A DNA stretch of 64,000 bases from Planctomycetota bacterium (GTDB taxonomy: Bacteria; Planctomycetota; UBA1135; GCA-002686595). The notes under the pieces are model-generated. The model made no database searches. It had not been told where the DNA came from and saw only the letters and a list, made by a program, of their open reading frames with translations. Shown here one piece after another: positions 40,760 through 49,406 of this stretch (the first letter of the stretch is position 1; the number at the start of each line of letters is the position of its first letter). The stretch lies in contig JAPKBR010000001.1 in NCBI GenBank assembly GCA_028823345.1, positions 62,001 to 126,000 of the forward strand, written 5' to 3'. Position numbers and translations under genes: made by a program.

Positions 40760-41302
40760 TGTCTCGGAGACTGGCAAGTTTTTGGGGGCAGGTCGCGGGG
40801 AGCAGGGCATGGGTTGTGGGGGGCGCATGGGCCCCCGACGGGCACGGGGTTGGATGGGACTAGGGCCCATGGGGCGATTGAGGAAAGGTATTTTGTCCCA
40901 GGGGGGCGAGCCCTGGAAGCGGTCAAGGGGCCGTTTCTGGGCCAAAAAACCCTCCCAGGCAGACCACATGGCCATTGAGGCGCTGAATGGGCCCAGGGGG
41001 ATTCATGGGGCTCCGCCTGCCCGGATGTTATTTGAGGGGAACTGCTCCAACGGATGTTACCCCTCAGAGGGCCGAAAGTTGGGTCCCAGGTCGCCTCGAT
41101 CCTCATTTTTTCTCTCCGCTGGAAGGAAATCCAGAGGCGGCGAATGGACTCTCCCTCCGAGTTCTCCCGATTCAGATGGCAACCAATCCCGCCCCGTGAG
41201 TATATTCCTTGGCCCCCCAGATGGTTGGCCACTCCCCCTGGCCGCCTCCCGGTCCCCCTACAAGCCCACTCTGCCCTCCGGTGGCGTGGCCCTATTGGAA
41301 GC
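40760..41302 (+). other. 543-bp intergenic region between divergent genes
   Basis: No gene is supported. It must contain promoters for the minus-strand lipoprotein-tatD operon and the plus-strand Ig-like lipoprotein. Visible structures are the palindrome at 40761-40771 and an imperfect hairpin with arms TGAGGGG (41033-41039) and CCCCTCA (41060-41066). The open frame running into the lipoprotein gene from 41054 has no signal peptide and unlikely composition. Confidence 0.55.
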
Positions 41303-44300
41303 ATGAAGCTCCTTCAACCCCTCATCAGTGCTGCCGGCCTCGGCGCAATCCTTATTCTTGGCTCCTGCGATGGAACCTCCTCCATCGGAGCCAATTCCAC
41401 AGGTGACCTCTACATCGTTTCCTGCTCCCTGGGCTGCTCCAGCGGTGTTGGTGATGATCCAAGTGGCGGTGACCAGGTCTCTTGCTCAATCATCAATACC
41501 TACCAGAACCAAGAGATTTCGATTCTCTTCTCGGAAGAGATTGATCTGGTGAGTATTAACTCCGCCTCCTTCCGGGTCGCTGATGCCTCCACGGGCACGA
41601 CGCCCCAAGGCACCTACAGCACCGACCCCACGGACCCGCGGCGTTTGATCTTCCGCCCGGCGTTGAGCTTTGACATCAACGGTAACCCGAACTTTGCGCT
41701 GTTGGCAAACCGTGCCTATCAGGTGACGATTGCCGGTGTGTTGCAAAACGATCCGCCCCCGTACATCCGCAGTGTTTCCGGGCGTCCCAACCAGAACCGA
41801 TTGCTGTGTTCTGTGATTACCTCCGAGGGCATCGTGGACCCGGTTCCGGGCTCTCCCTCAGTGGCGATCTATGCGGACGTCAAGGTCGGAGAGACTCCCG
41901 CTGGGGACCCGATCCTGCTGCGCAATCAATTGGTCAACGGGTCGGAAGGTTTGACCAACGTGTGGAGCGGCAGCCGCATCCGCCTTCGTTTCACCGACAT
42001 CATGAACTTGGCCTCGGTCGTCAACCCCCAGACCGGAACCGCACCCTTCATCAACATCGAAGTGGATCAAGATGGGGACACGGCAACGAATGATCGAACT
42101 TCGATCGGTGGTACGTTTGGCGCGCCTCTTCCGTCCCTCGACCCGGGTTTCACCGCAGACCCCTTGTTCCAGTCATTCGTCGATGTGGCCAGTCTCGAAA
42201 CCTATGTGGTCTTCCAGCCGGACCTGGACTTGCCTTCCTCCGGAATTGGGGCGTTGCCGCGCCTTGTGACCGTGACTGTTCAGCCCACGGTTGTGGACCT
42301 GGTGGGTAACCCTGTGACCCTCGAAAACGGTGGGGGCTTGCACAGCTTCGTCCCGGAGTTCGTGGCGTTCGGTGAGCTTATGGTGCCCGACGGAGGAGAG
42401 GACTTTACCGTGGGCGGAGCCGATCCCGCTTCCAACGAAGATACTCGTCGCTCTAGCGGCACTTGGGGCGGCGGTCAGTTGTCCCAGGGTCAGGGCGGGG
42501 GCTCGGGCCGCTTGGGTGAACTGGTCATCGAGCAGGGCGAGACTGTGGTCTTGAACTCGGATTACCAGCTCTTCCCGATCTCTGATCGCCCCTTGGACTT
42601 GATTGGCAATGCGAACGGCTCTCCCAGCAGCACCCTCGGTGGTTTCCCAGAGGAGATCCTGGTGCTAGGCCTAGTGGAAGATCCCCAAAACCCCGGCACC
42701 CTGGTTCCAGGACCGGGCTTCGAATTCAGCCGCATTCATATCCAAGCCGGTGGTTCCCTACGCATCGTGGGCGATGCACCAGCGCGGGTTTATTGCCGAG
42801 GGCGAGTGGACGTGGACGCAGGTGGAATCATCAACCTCTCGGGAGTGACACCGGCGGCTCAAGATTCCCAGACGGCGAAAACCGTGCACCCTGATTGGAG
42901 TACAGGCGACGACTACTTGGTGGGCGACATCGTTTTCCATCAGGTGCCTCTGAACTACTTTGACCCTGCAAACTCACCCCAGCCGACTCCGGTTAACCAG
43001 TACACCGTGTTGGCTGGCAATGGTTCGGGGAACCCTATTGAGCCGGGAGTGCACAATCTGACGGACACCTTCTGGCAACTCGATGGGGCAGCTACCCCGT
43101 TCAACGCTGCCGGTGGTGGCGATGGGGGAATGGGAGCAGACCGCTATGGATTTGACTCTAACGATCAGATGCTGGACTTGGGCCAGAATGATGAATTCAG
43201 CGACGCTATCGAGAACCCTTCCGCCGTGACCAACGGTCGTCCAGGACAGGGCGTTGGCCGGGGCGTGGGTAGTGAAGCCCGTGCCGAGGGTTTGGGTGCT
43301 GATAGGCACCCGCTCGATTACGGCGACGGATCGGTCTTGACTTTTTCGAACCCGGTCCCCGCCACCGCTATCTGGTTCAACTTGCAACTGTTGCCGGAAT
43401 ACGCCAACGAGATGCGCTGCGTTTCCTTGACCATCGGGCGCGTCGGTTCGGGCGGCGGTTATTCCATCGACGGTTTGCCGGGTGTTTCCTTGTCTGAAGT
43501 GGCAGAGGCCCAATTCCCAGCGCTTGATCCTGATACGGGCGTGACCCCGTCGAACAATCCCCCGGACAACCCCGCTGGCGGAAATTCTGGGGACCTGTTC
43601 TTGGCCGAGCCTAGTGTCGACAACACTGATTACATCAAGCGCAAGCTTCGCTGGTACTTGACGACTTCGGGGCCCAGCCCTGAATTCCCCACGCACCTGC
43701 GGGGCGGTTCCGGTGGCGGCGGTGGTGGCAACCACCCCTACCGGACTGGATCTGGCGGGCAAAACGGATCTCAGACGTTCCCCTGCGTGTCCGTCCAATC
43801 GACCTTTTACACCTGGCACGATCACTCCGGTGCTCGCGGCGGCTTTGGTGGCGGCGCGATGGAATTGAGCAGCGGTAAGAGCATCACAATCAACGGCCGC
43901 ATTGACGCCTCCGGTGGAACCGGCGGAAGTTCGAACCCCGGCACCCCGGGTGATTACTTCCAGTACGGGATGCCCGGTGGTGGTGGATCTGGTGGAGCCC
44001 TCCGGATTTTGGCCCCCACGATTAGCCTGGGATCTGCTCCCGGCGCAGGTCAACCGAACCCTGGTCGCTTGGATGTCTCCGGCGGCTTAGGCGGCGCAGC
44101 TGGCTTCAGTGCCAGCGCCGGTGGCGATGGCGGTGCGGGCTTGATCTGGATCTCGGACAGCGCTGGTGTTCTTGATCACGCATCCTTGGCTAACCGGATT
44201 CTTCCTGAAGACCCCAATGATCCCAACAGTCTCGGCTGGCTGGGACTTGAGTCCGGAGGATTGGCGAACTACCTCCCCCGCAGGAGTCCGGAGTCCTTGA

Positions 44301-44911
44301 GCGGTTCGGTGTCCTGCTGGATCCGCCCTCCCGGCAACTACTTTGCCCTCAACTTCCGCGAGGATGACGGGATCAACAGCGACCCGACTTTGATGGCCTG
44401 GAACATGTCGGTTATCTATGACCCCAATGATGGCAATCCCCTGCTGGAGATTCCCTTCCGTGGCTTCGACCCGGCGAACACCTTGCCTGGCCTGGCCGGC
44501 CAGTCTTGGGAGGATTTCTATGGCAAGGATCTCGGCCTCGGTGGACCGATGGGTCAGAATGCTCCCGTCGTGGTGCGCTTCCAAGGTGCCCGGACCATGG
44601 CCATCCTAGACGCGAACCACTCGGACACCGACGGCAACATTTACAACGATCCTTGTAACCTGAGCATTGCGGGGCTTGGTACACCGATCGTCGATGGCTC
44701 GGTTTCGCCCTGGGTGGATCATCCCGCCCTGTTGAATGAGTGGGCAACGCAGTTTGGTAAGCCGACCCCGAACATGATTCGGTTTACGATCTTGTTTGAC
44801 CGCACCACGAACTTGTCGAATGGCGACCCGGTGGACTCAAGCTACATTGAGTTGATTGGGCTCCATCTGAAGGGCGTGACGGGGCTCTATCTGATGAGTG
44901 ATCCGAACTGA
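41303..44911 (+). CDS. large Ig-like, glycine-rich surface lipoprotein (fourth member)
   Basis: A 1,202-residue predicted lipoprotein. ATG 41303 gives KLLQPLISAAGLGAILILGSC with the lipobox Cys at 22. Several cysteines follow soon after (SCSLGC, then SCS). An SbsA-type Ig segment (LFSEEIDLVSINSASFRVA) starts near residue 70. A beta-helix-like part (IHIQAGGSLRIVGDAPARV, then YCRGRVDVDAGGIINLSG, about 475-515) and a Gly-rich zone (about 800-940) with GGSGGGGGG follow. A beta-rich domain closes the protein. This is the same order of parts as in the 21810 protein, so they are likely paralogues. Function is unknown; surface exposure is inferred. Confidence 0.75.
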   Translation: MKLLQPLISAAGLGAILILGSCDGTSSIGANSTGDLYIVSCSLGCSSGVGDDPSGGDQVSCSIINTYQNQEISILFSEEIDLVSINSASFRVADASTGTTPQGTYSTDPTDPRRLIFRPALSFDINGNPNFALLANRAYQVTIAGVLQNDPPPYIRSVSGRPNQNRLLCSVITSEGIVDPVPGSPSVAIYADVKVGETPAGDPILLRNQLVNGSEGLTNVWSGSRIRLRFTDIMNLASVVNPQTGTAPFINIEVDQDGDTATNDRTSIGGTFGAPLPSLDPGFTADPLFQSFVDVASLETYVVFQPDLDLPSSGIGALPRLVTVTVQPTVVDLVGNPVTLENGGGLHSFVPEFVAFGELMVPDGGEDFTVGGADPASNEDTRRSSGTWGGGQLSQGQGGGSGRLGELVIEQGETVVLNSDYQLFPISDRPLDLIGNANGSPSSTLGGFPEEILVLGLVEDPQNPGTLVPGPGFEFSRIHIQAGGSLRIVGDAPARVYCRGRVDVDAGGIINLSGVTPAAQDSQTAKTVHPDWSTGDDYLVGDIVFHQVPLNYFDPANSPQPTPVNQYTVLAGNGSGNPIEPGVHNLTDTFWQLDGAATPFNAAGGGDGGMGADRYGFDSNDQMLDLGQNDEFSDAIENPSAVTNGRPGQGVGRGVGSEARAEGLGADRHPLDYGDGSVLTFSNPVPATAIWFNLQLLPEYANEMRCVSLTIGRVGSGGGYSIDGLPGVSLSEVAEAQFPALDPDTGVTPSNNPPDNPAGGNSGDLFLAEPSVDNTDYIKRKLRWYLTTSGPSPEFPTHLRGGSGGGGGGNHPYRTGSGGQNGSQTFPCVSVQSTFYTWHDHSGARGGFGGGAMELSSGKSITINGRIDASGGTGGSSNPGTPGDYFQYGMPGGGGSGGALRILAPTISLGSAPGAGQPNPGRLDVSGGLGGAAGFSASAGGDGGAGLIWISDSAGVLDHASLANRILPEDPNDPNSLGWLGLESGGLANYLPRRSPESLSGSVSCWIRPPGNYFALNFREDDGINSDPTLMAWNMSVIYDPNDGNPLLEIPFRGFDPANTLPGLAGQSWEDFYGKDLGLGGPMGQNAPVVVRFQGARTMAILDANHSDTDGNIYNDPCNLSIAGLGTPIVDGSVSPWVDHPALLNEWATQFGKPTPNMIRFTILFDRTTNLSNGDPVDSSYIELIGLHLKGVTGLYLMSDPN

Positions 44912-44975
44912 GCGAGCCAAAGGTTTATGACGGGGCAACTCATTTAATGGGAAGTCGAGTCGAGCCACGAGTGGA

Positions 44976-45008
44976 CCCCTGGCCCTTCCGTAGCGGAAAG
45001 GCCGGGGG
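44976..45008 (+). terminator. long hairpin between the lipoprotein and amidohydrolase genes
   Basis: A 15-bp stem (44976-44990 with 44994-45008, one C-A mismatch and one wobble) with loop TAG. It is followed by GTTCG, not a T-run. It may end the lipoprotein transcript or form a leader structure ending about 10 nt before the ribosome site of the next gene. Confidence 0.5.
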
Positions 45009-45028
45009 TTCGCGCATTGGAGGCAGGG

Positions 45029-46252
45029 ATGAATATGTCTAGGATGAAGTTGATTCTGGCCAGGCAGCTGCTTTGCCACGGGGGGCTGCTCGTGAAGGAC
45101 GCGGGCATCTTGATTCGTGGAGGACGCATCATTGAGATCGCCACGTCCGCTGCCGGAGCCCGGCGCTTGGCCCGTAACTCAGGTGCTGTCCCGGAGGATC
45201 ACGGCCCGGGGATTTGGACGGCTGGCCTGGTCAACGCCCACGCGCACCTGGAGTTGACGGCCCTTGGGAATAGCGTTCCGCGATTGCCTTTTGCCCACTG
45301 GGTTTCTGCTCTGATGGGGGCCCGTGCCGAAATGGGGCGCAACGCACTTTCGCGAGGCTTGGCCCAGGGTGCGGACCGTTTATTGAACACGGGAACGAGT
45401 ACGGTGGGTGACAACGACTCCCTTGGCCTTGCTGCGGGGGTGCTTGCATCCCATCCGATTCGCGCCCGTGTTTTTCGCGAGGCTTTGGATGCTTGGGACC
45501 CAAAGCGCACGGCTAAGGCTAGGCGATTTTCCCGGGCTCCAAGACGCGGAACCGCCACTCTAGCCTTTGGCTTTGGACCCCATGCGCCCTTTACCGTGTC
45601 CAGTGCCTTGGCTCGCTCTTTGGCCCAGGATGCGAAACTCCGCCGGGCACCCCTCTCGATCCACTTTGCCGAGAGCCGGGGGGAGAACCAGTGGATGTTG
45701 ACCGGGAACGGACCTCTTGCTGGAGTCTTGCCCAAGAGCCCGGGCATCAGCTCTCTCGAATACTTAGAACAGACCTCGTTACTCGGTTCCCGCAGTGCCC
45801 TCGTGCATTGCAATCATGTCAAGAAGTCCGAGATCGAGCGCATCGCGCAGAGCGGTGCTTGCGTGGTGCATTGTCCCAAGAGCCACGAATTCTTTCGGCG
45901 TGCGAAATTCGATCCCGAGCCCTGGCTGCGGGCGGGAGTGGTCATGGCCTTGGGCACGGACTCCGTTGCTAGCAACCCGGACTTGGATATGCGGGCGGAG
46001 ATGGCTCGCTTGCGTGAGACTTCGCCGGATCTTAACCCTGAGCAAATTTGGAATATGGCCACGGAGGGAGGGGCTCGGTGTTTGGGCTGGGGGCAACGCC
46101 TTGGACGGCTCGAGCCTGAGCGCGCAGCGGACCTAGCCCTGTGGGACCTCGCCCCACGATCCCGAGCGGGGGCGCTGGAAGCCTTGACCGGGTCTTCGCC
46201 CGAAATCCGCCAGATGATCGTTGCCGGCCGTGCGCAGCATTCGGTGAGCTGA
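45029..46252 (+). CDS. amidohydrolase-family deaminase (aminofutalosine/guanine deaminase type)
   Basis: A 407-residue TIM-barrel amidohydrolase of the chlorohydrolase/deaminase group. The metal motif is NAHAHLELT, with HFAESRGEN and LVHCNHV supplying further ligands and GTDSVASNPDLDM the catalytic Asp. GPHAPFTVS and HCPKSHEFF are typical of the S-adenosylhomocysteine/aminofutalosine deaminase branch. A menaquinone (futalosine pathway) role is possible but no mqn genes lie nearby; another purine-derivative deaminase is the alternative. ATG 45029 is chosen because GGAGG (45019-45023) is correctly spaced; a TTG at 45017 is less likely. Confidence 0.8.
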   Translation: MNMSRMKLILARQLLCHGGLLVKDAGILIRGGRIIEIATSAAGARRLARNSGAVPEDHGPGIWTAGLVNAHAHLELTALGNSVPRLPFAHWVSALMGARAEMGRNALSRGLAQGADRLLNTGTSTVGDNDSLGLAAGVLASHPIRARVFREALDAWDPKRTAKARRFSRAPRRGTATLAFGFGPHAPFTVSSALARSLAQDAKLRRAPLSIHFAESRGENQWMLTGNGPLAGVLPKSPGISSLEYLEQTSLLGSRSALVHCNHVKKSEIERIAQSGACVVHCPKSHEFFRRAKFDPEPWLRAGVVMALGTDSVASNPDLDMRAEMARLRETSPDLNPEQIWNMATEGGARCLGWGQRLGRLEPERAADLALWDLAPRSRAGALEALTGSSPEIRQMIVAGRAQHSVS

Positions 46253-46283
46253 ACGGTTCTCATGGGCAGGGGTGGCTCGGGGC

Positions 46284-46298
46284 TGCTATCCTGTGGGG
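46284..46298 (+). promoter_or_regulatory. -10-like element close to the nrnA start
   Basis: TGCTATCCT (hexamer TATCCT at 46287-46292) is followed by only 6 nt before ATG 46299, a leaderless-type arrangement. No clear -35 is seen. The preceding GGGGCTGCTA matches the duplicated promoter block at 27819-27913. Confidence 0.45.
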
Positions 46299-47294
46299 AT
46301 GGAACGCACTTACCATCCGGATCTCGATCCCGAGCAAGAACACGCAATCAAGATCCTCAAGGGGGCCAAGAACGTGCTCCTGACCGGGCATGAACGCCCG
46401 GATGGGGATTGCATTGGCGCGCAGGCAGCTCTGACGGGAGTGCTTGAGGCCCTCGGTAAGAAAGTTACCATTCTCAATCCAGATCCACCGGAACTGCGTT
46501 TCGGCCTTCTTTCGGCGGCCATCAACTATGGCGTGGACGACGGGGGGCCGATCCCGCCCCACGATCTGTTGATCCTGTTGGATGGGTCGGAGCTTTCTCG
46601 CACGGGGGCTTTGACCGAGCGCTTCGGGCGTGCGCCGGGTACCAAGATGGTGATCGATCATCACATCTTGCCCACTGACCGTTGGTGGGACGCTTGCTTC
46701 CACGATGTGACCGCCAGTTCCACCGGAGTGTTGGTGGCGCGCATCGCCAGTGAGCTCGGGGTGGAACTCAATGAGGCCGGGGCGCGGGGTGTGTTCACCT
46801 CCATTGTCACCGATACAGGTTGGTTCAAGTACAGCAACACCGATGCGGAAACCTTGGCGGTGGCTGCGTCGTTGGTGAATAAGGGGATCGAAGTGTCGAC
46901 CGAGTACATGGACCTGTTCCAACGCAGGCCCACGACCCATCCCGTGGAACTGGGTCATCTTTTGACCAGAACGGAATTCCATGCGGACGGTCGCTTGGCG
47001 CTCTTGACTCTGCCCTTGGATCCCAGTGGAAAGGTGCACGAGATGGAGACGGACGAGGCCCTGGATGTGGTGCGTTCCGTGGGCACCATCGAGGTGGTGA
47101 TCTTCGTGCGCGAAGTACGCCCGGGGCTTTGCAAGCTGAGTGCGCGCAGTAAGACCAGCTACGATGTGGCAGCCTTGGCCAGGAATTTTGGTGGCGGTGG
47201 CCACCGCAAAGCCTCTGGAGCAACCATCGATGGCAGTCTCCAAGATGCGAGTCAAAGTGTCTTGCGCGCAGCTTTGGAGGCTCTTGATGCCTAG
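46299..47294 (+). CDS. nrnA: DHH-family oligoribonuclease/pAp phosphatase (NrnA-like)
   Basis: A 331-residue DHH/DHHA1 phosphoesterase. NrnA degrades very short RNAs and dephosphorylates 3'-phosphoadenosine 5'-phosphate. Motifs are HERPDGDCIGAQ (motif I), LLDGSE (II), VIDHHILP (the DHH motif) and GGGHRKASG in the C-terminal DHHA1 domain. ATG 46299 is preferred; an upstream GTG at 46272 adds nine residues. It lies 46 bp after the amidohydrolase and 15 bp before the phosphoesterase gene, so the last two are probably in one transcript. Confidence 0.9.
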   Translation: MERTYHPDLDPEQEHAIKILKGAKNVLLTGHERPDGDCIGAQAALTGVLEALGKKVTILNPDPPELRFGLLSAAINYGVDDGGPIPPHDLLILLDGSELSRTGALTERFGRAPGTKMVIDHHILPTDRWWDACFHDVTASSTGVLVARIASELGVELNEAGARGVFTSIVTDTGWFKYSNTDAETLAVAASLVNKGIEVSTEYMDLFQRRPTTHPVELGHLLTRTEFHADGRLALLTLPLDPSGKVHEMETDEALDVVRSVGTIEVVIFVREVRPGLCKLSARSKTSYDVAALARNFGGGGHRKASGATIDGSLQDASQSVLRAALEALDA

Positions 47295-47309
47295 ACGGCA
47301 GGAGTACGT

Positions 47310-48071
47310 ATGCGTCTCGCGTTGATCAGTGACCTGCACTCCAATCTGGAGGCATTGACGGCGGTGTTTGCTGACATTGAAGCCCAGGGGATCGATCACA
47401 TCGGCTGCCTTGGGGATGTGGTGGGCTATGGTCCAGATCCTGCAGCCTGCGTGGATCTGGTTCGCAAGAAGACGGACTTTTGCTTACTTGGCAACCATGA
47501 CGAGGCTCTGTTGGTGGGAGCCCGAGATTTCAATCCCCATGCGCGCCAGGCGGTGGATTGGACTCGTGAGTGCCTCAAGCCCCGTTGGTACCACGGGGCT
47601 GTCCGCAAGGACCGCTGGACATGGCTGACCCAATTGCAGCCCCAGCATTCACTCGATGGTTTCTACTTCTACCATGCCTCGCCCAGGGATCCCGTGCGGG
47701 AGTATGTGCTCTCTACCGATGCGATGCTGAACCGCGAGAAGCTCGAGGGGATTTTTGCCATCCTGGAAGGGACCTGTTTCGTGGGGCATACCCATTACCC
47801 AGGCGTGTTCGATTCGAAGTTGCGTTGGACCGGGCTGGAGGGCGAGTCTACCTTGCGCTTCCCTCTACAAGAGGATGGGCCCTATGTGTTCAACGTCGGC
47901 TCGGTGGGGCAGCCGCGGGATGGGGATAACCGGGCCTGCTATGCGGTTCTTGAAGACGATGCGGTGACTTGGCACCGGGTGCCCTATGACTACCGGGCCA
48001 CCATGGCGAAGATCACCGCCACTGGGGTGCTTGGGGATGTGTTGGCTCGACGCCTTGCCGTTGGGCACTAG
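47310..48071 (+). CDS. YfcE/MJ0936-type metallophosphoesterase
   Basis: A 253-residue calcineurin-like phosphoesterase. All five metal motifs are present: SDLHSN, GDVVGYGPDP, GNHDE, FVGHTHYPG and NVGSVGQPRDGD. Length and motif spacing fit the YfcE/MJ0936 branch, cytoplasmic enzymes of broad phosphodiesterase activity. The natural substrate cannot be told from sequence. It follows nrnA by 15 bp. Its TAG stop shares the palindrome CTAG with the stop of the convergent proline dehydrogenase gene. Confidence 0.88.
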   Translation: MRLALISDLHSNLEALTAVFADIEAQGIDHIGCLGDVVGYGPDPAACVDLVRKKTDFCLLGNHDEALLVGARDFNPHARQAVDWTRECLKPRWYHGAVRKDRWTWLTQLQPQHSLDGFYFYHASPRDPVREYVLSTDAMLNREKLEGIFAILEGTCFVGHTHYPGVFDSKLRWTGLEGESTLRFPLQEDGPYVFNVGSVGQPRDGDNRACYAVLEDDAVTWHRVPYDYRATMAKITATGVLGDVLARRLAVGH

Positions 48072-48988
48072 GACTTGCGCTGGCTTCGTCCACCGGACAG
48101 GCCCAGGGTCGCGCGTATCACGTGCATCAGAATCTGAGGATTCTTGGCTAGGCGACGCGTGGAGTAGGCTCGCCAGTTGGGGCCAAAGGGCACATAGACC
48201 CTGACCCGCGCACCCATTTTTTTCCATCGTTCCCAAAGTGGCCGTTGGACACCCATCAGAACTTGAAACTCCCAGGCGTCCGGGGCGATGGAATGCTCTT
48301 GGCAGGCTCGGATGAGCCCGTCTCCCAGTTCTTGGTCGTGGGTGGCAAAGGCCACGCGGTGCCCCGCTTTTAGGAGCGCGATGGATTGGCTGGCAAATGC
48401 ATCTCGGATCGGGCCGGCTTCCGTGTGGGCGATGGCCGCCGGTTCAAGGTAGATCCCTTTGACCATGCGAATGTTGCTGGCCGGGGGCAGGCTCTGCAGA
48501 TCTTCCTCCGTGCGGAAGAGTCGGGATTGAATCACGATGCCCACGCACTCGAACTCGGCCCGCAGGGCCTTGTGCAGGGCGAGGGTCTCGTCCGTAGTCG
48601 TGTGGTCTTCCATCTCCACCCGCAGAAAGAGCCCGAGGTCTTGACAGTGCTGGGCCAGGCTGCGGTAGAGGTCGAGGGCCAGATCCTGGGAAATTCTGAG
48701 CCCAAGATGGGTCGGCTTGATCGAGATGTAGGCCTGCAGCTTGCGCTCGGCGAGGTCGCTGGCGGCATCCATGTAGGCGGTCTGAACCATGCGCGCCTCT
48801 GCTGCATCGGCCACGTCCTCGCCCAAGATGTCGAGAATCCCCTGGTAGCCCTCTGCCTGAAGGTGCCCCAAGACCTCTAGCGCCTGATCGAGCCGTTCCC
48901 CGGCGATGTAGCGGGAGGAGAGCTTCCTCATGAGGGGGCCTGGCACCAGAGGCATCAGGCTTAAAATCGATCGGTGAAGGAGACCCAT
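48068..48988 (-). CDS. proline dehydrogenase
   Basis: A 306-residue FAD-dependent proline dehydrogenase (PutA PRODH-like single-domain type), oxidising proline to pyrroline-5-carboxylate. Motifs include LDILGEDV, KPTHLGL, RVEMEDHTTT, RMVKGIYLEP, FATHD, EFQVLMG and YVPFGPNWRAYSTRRL, the last holding the arginines that bind substrate carboxylate. The start is set at 48988 because a TATGAT hexamer on the minus strand covers the alternative ATG at 49003, and length then matches single-domain enzymes. If the hexamer is not a promoter, 49003 is possible. It is divergent from cutA. Confidence 0.88.
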   Translation of the reverse strand: MGLLHRSILSLMPLVPGPLMRKLSSRYIAGERLDQALEVLGHLQAEGYQGILDILGEDVADAAEARMVQTAYMDAASDLAERKLQAYISIKPTHLGLRISQDLALDLYRSLAQHCQDLGLFLRVEMEDHTTTDETLALHKALRAEFECVGIVIQSRLFRTEEDLQSLPPASNIRMVKGIYLEPAAIAHTEAGPIRDAFASQSIALLKAGHRVAFATHDQELGDGLIRACQEHSIAPDAWEFQVLMGVQRPLWERWKKMGARVRVYVPFGPNWRAYSTRRLAKNPQILMHVIRATLGLSGGRSQRKS

Positions 48989-48998
48989 TGGAGGGGAG

Positions 48999-49024
48999 AT
49001 CATAGCGTTTTGTTTCGCTATCCT
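48999..49024. promoter_or_regulatory. symmetric divergent promoter palindrome
   Basis: ATAGCG (49002-49007) and CGCTAT (49016-49021) form an inverted repeat with an 8-bp spacer. Read on the plus strand it gives TATCCT (49019-49024), then 10 nt, then ATG 49035 of cutA. Read on the minus strand it gives TATGAT (49004-48999), then 10 nt, then ATG 48988 of proline dehydrogenase. The exact symmetry suggests paired -10 elements for near-leaderless transcripts. Confidence 0.6.
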
Positions 49025-49034
49025 CGACGGGTAC

Positions 49035-49406
49035 ATGAGTCCAGCCGATCCCCTTGCCTTGGTCTTCTCCACCGCTCCCGATGAGAAGGTGGCCCAGACC
49101 CTGAGCCAAGCCCTCGTGACCGAGGGCCTGGCCGCCTGCGTGACCGCACTGCCCGGCGCCACCAGCACCTATGCCTGGGAAGGTCAGCTGCAGACATCCT
49201 CCGAGGTGCAGCTGCTGATCAAGACCAGCGCAGCGCGCCTTCCCCGACTGGAGGAGCGGCTATGCGCCCTGCATCCCTATGGGGTGCCGGAGTTTCTCAC
49301 GGTGGACATTTCGGGCGGCTTGCCAGCCTACCTTGATTGGATTCGGGAAGGTGTTTCGAGAAAGCCCGACCCAGACCAGTCCGACCCCAGCGAGTCCAAG
49401 CCATGA
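49035..49406 (+). CDS. cutA: CutA1-family divalent-cation tolerance protein
   Basis: A 123-residue CutA1, a small trimeric ferredoxin-like protein associated with copper tolerance, although its real role is unsettled. TYAWEGQLQTSSEVQLLIKT and HPYGVPEFL are the family signatures. A 15-residue charged tail (SRKPDPDQSDPSES...) extends the C-terminus. ATG 49035 lies 46 bp from the divergent proline dehydrogenase start. Its TGA overlaps the next ATG (ATGA), so it is translationally coupled to the transporter. Confidence 0.92.
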   Translation: MSPADPLALVFSTAPDEKVAQTLSQALVTEGLAACVTALPGATSTYAWEGQLQTSSEVQLLIKTSAARLPRLEERLCALHPYGVPEFLTVDISGGLPAYLDWIREGVSRKPDPDQSDPSESKP

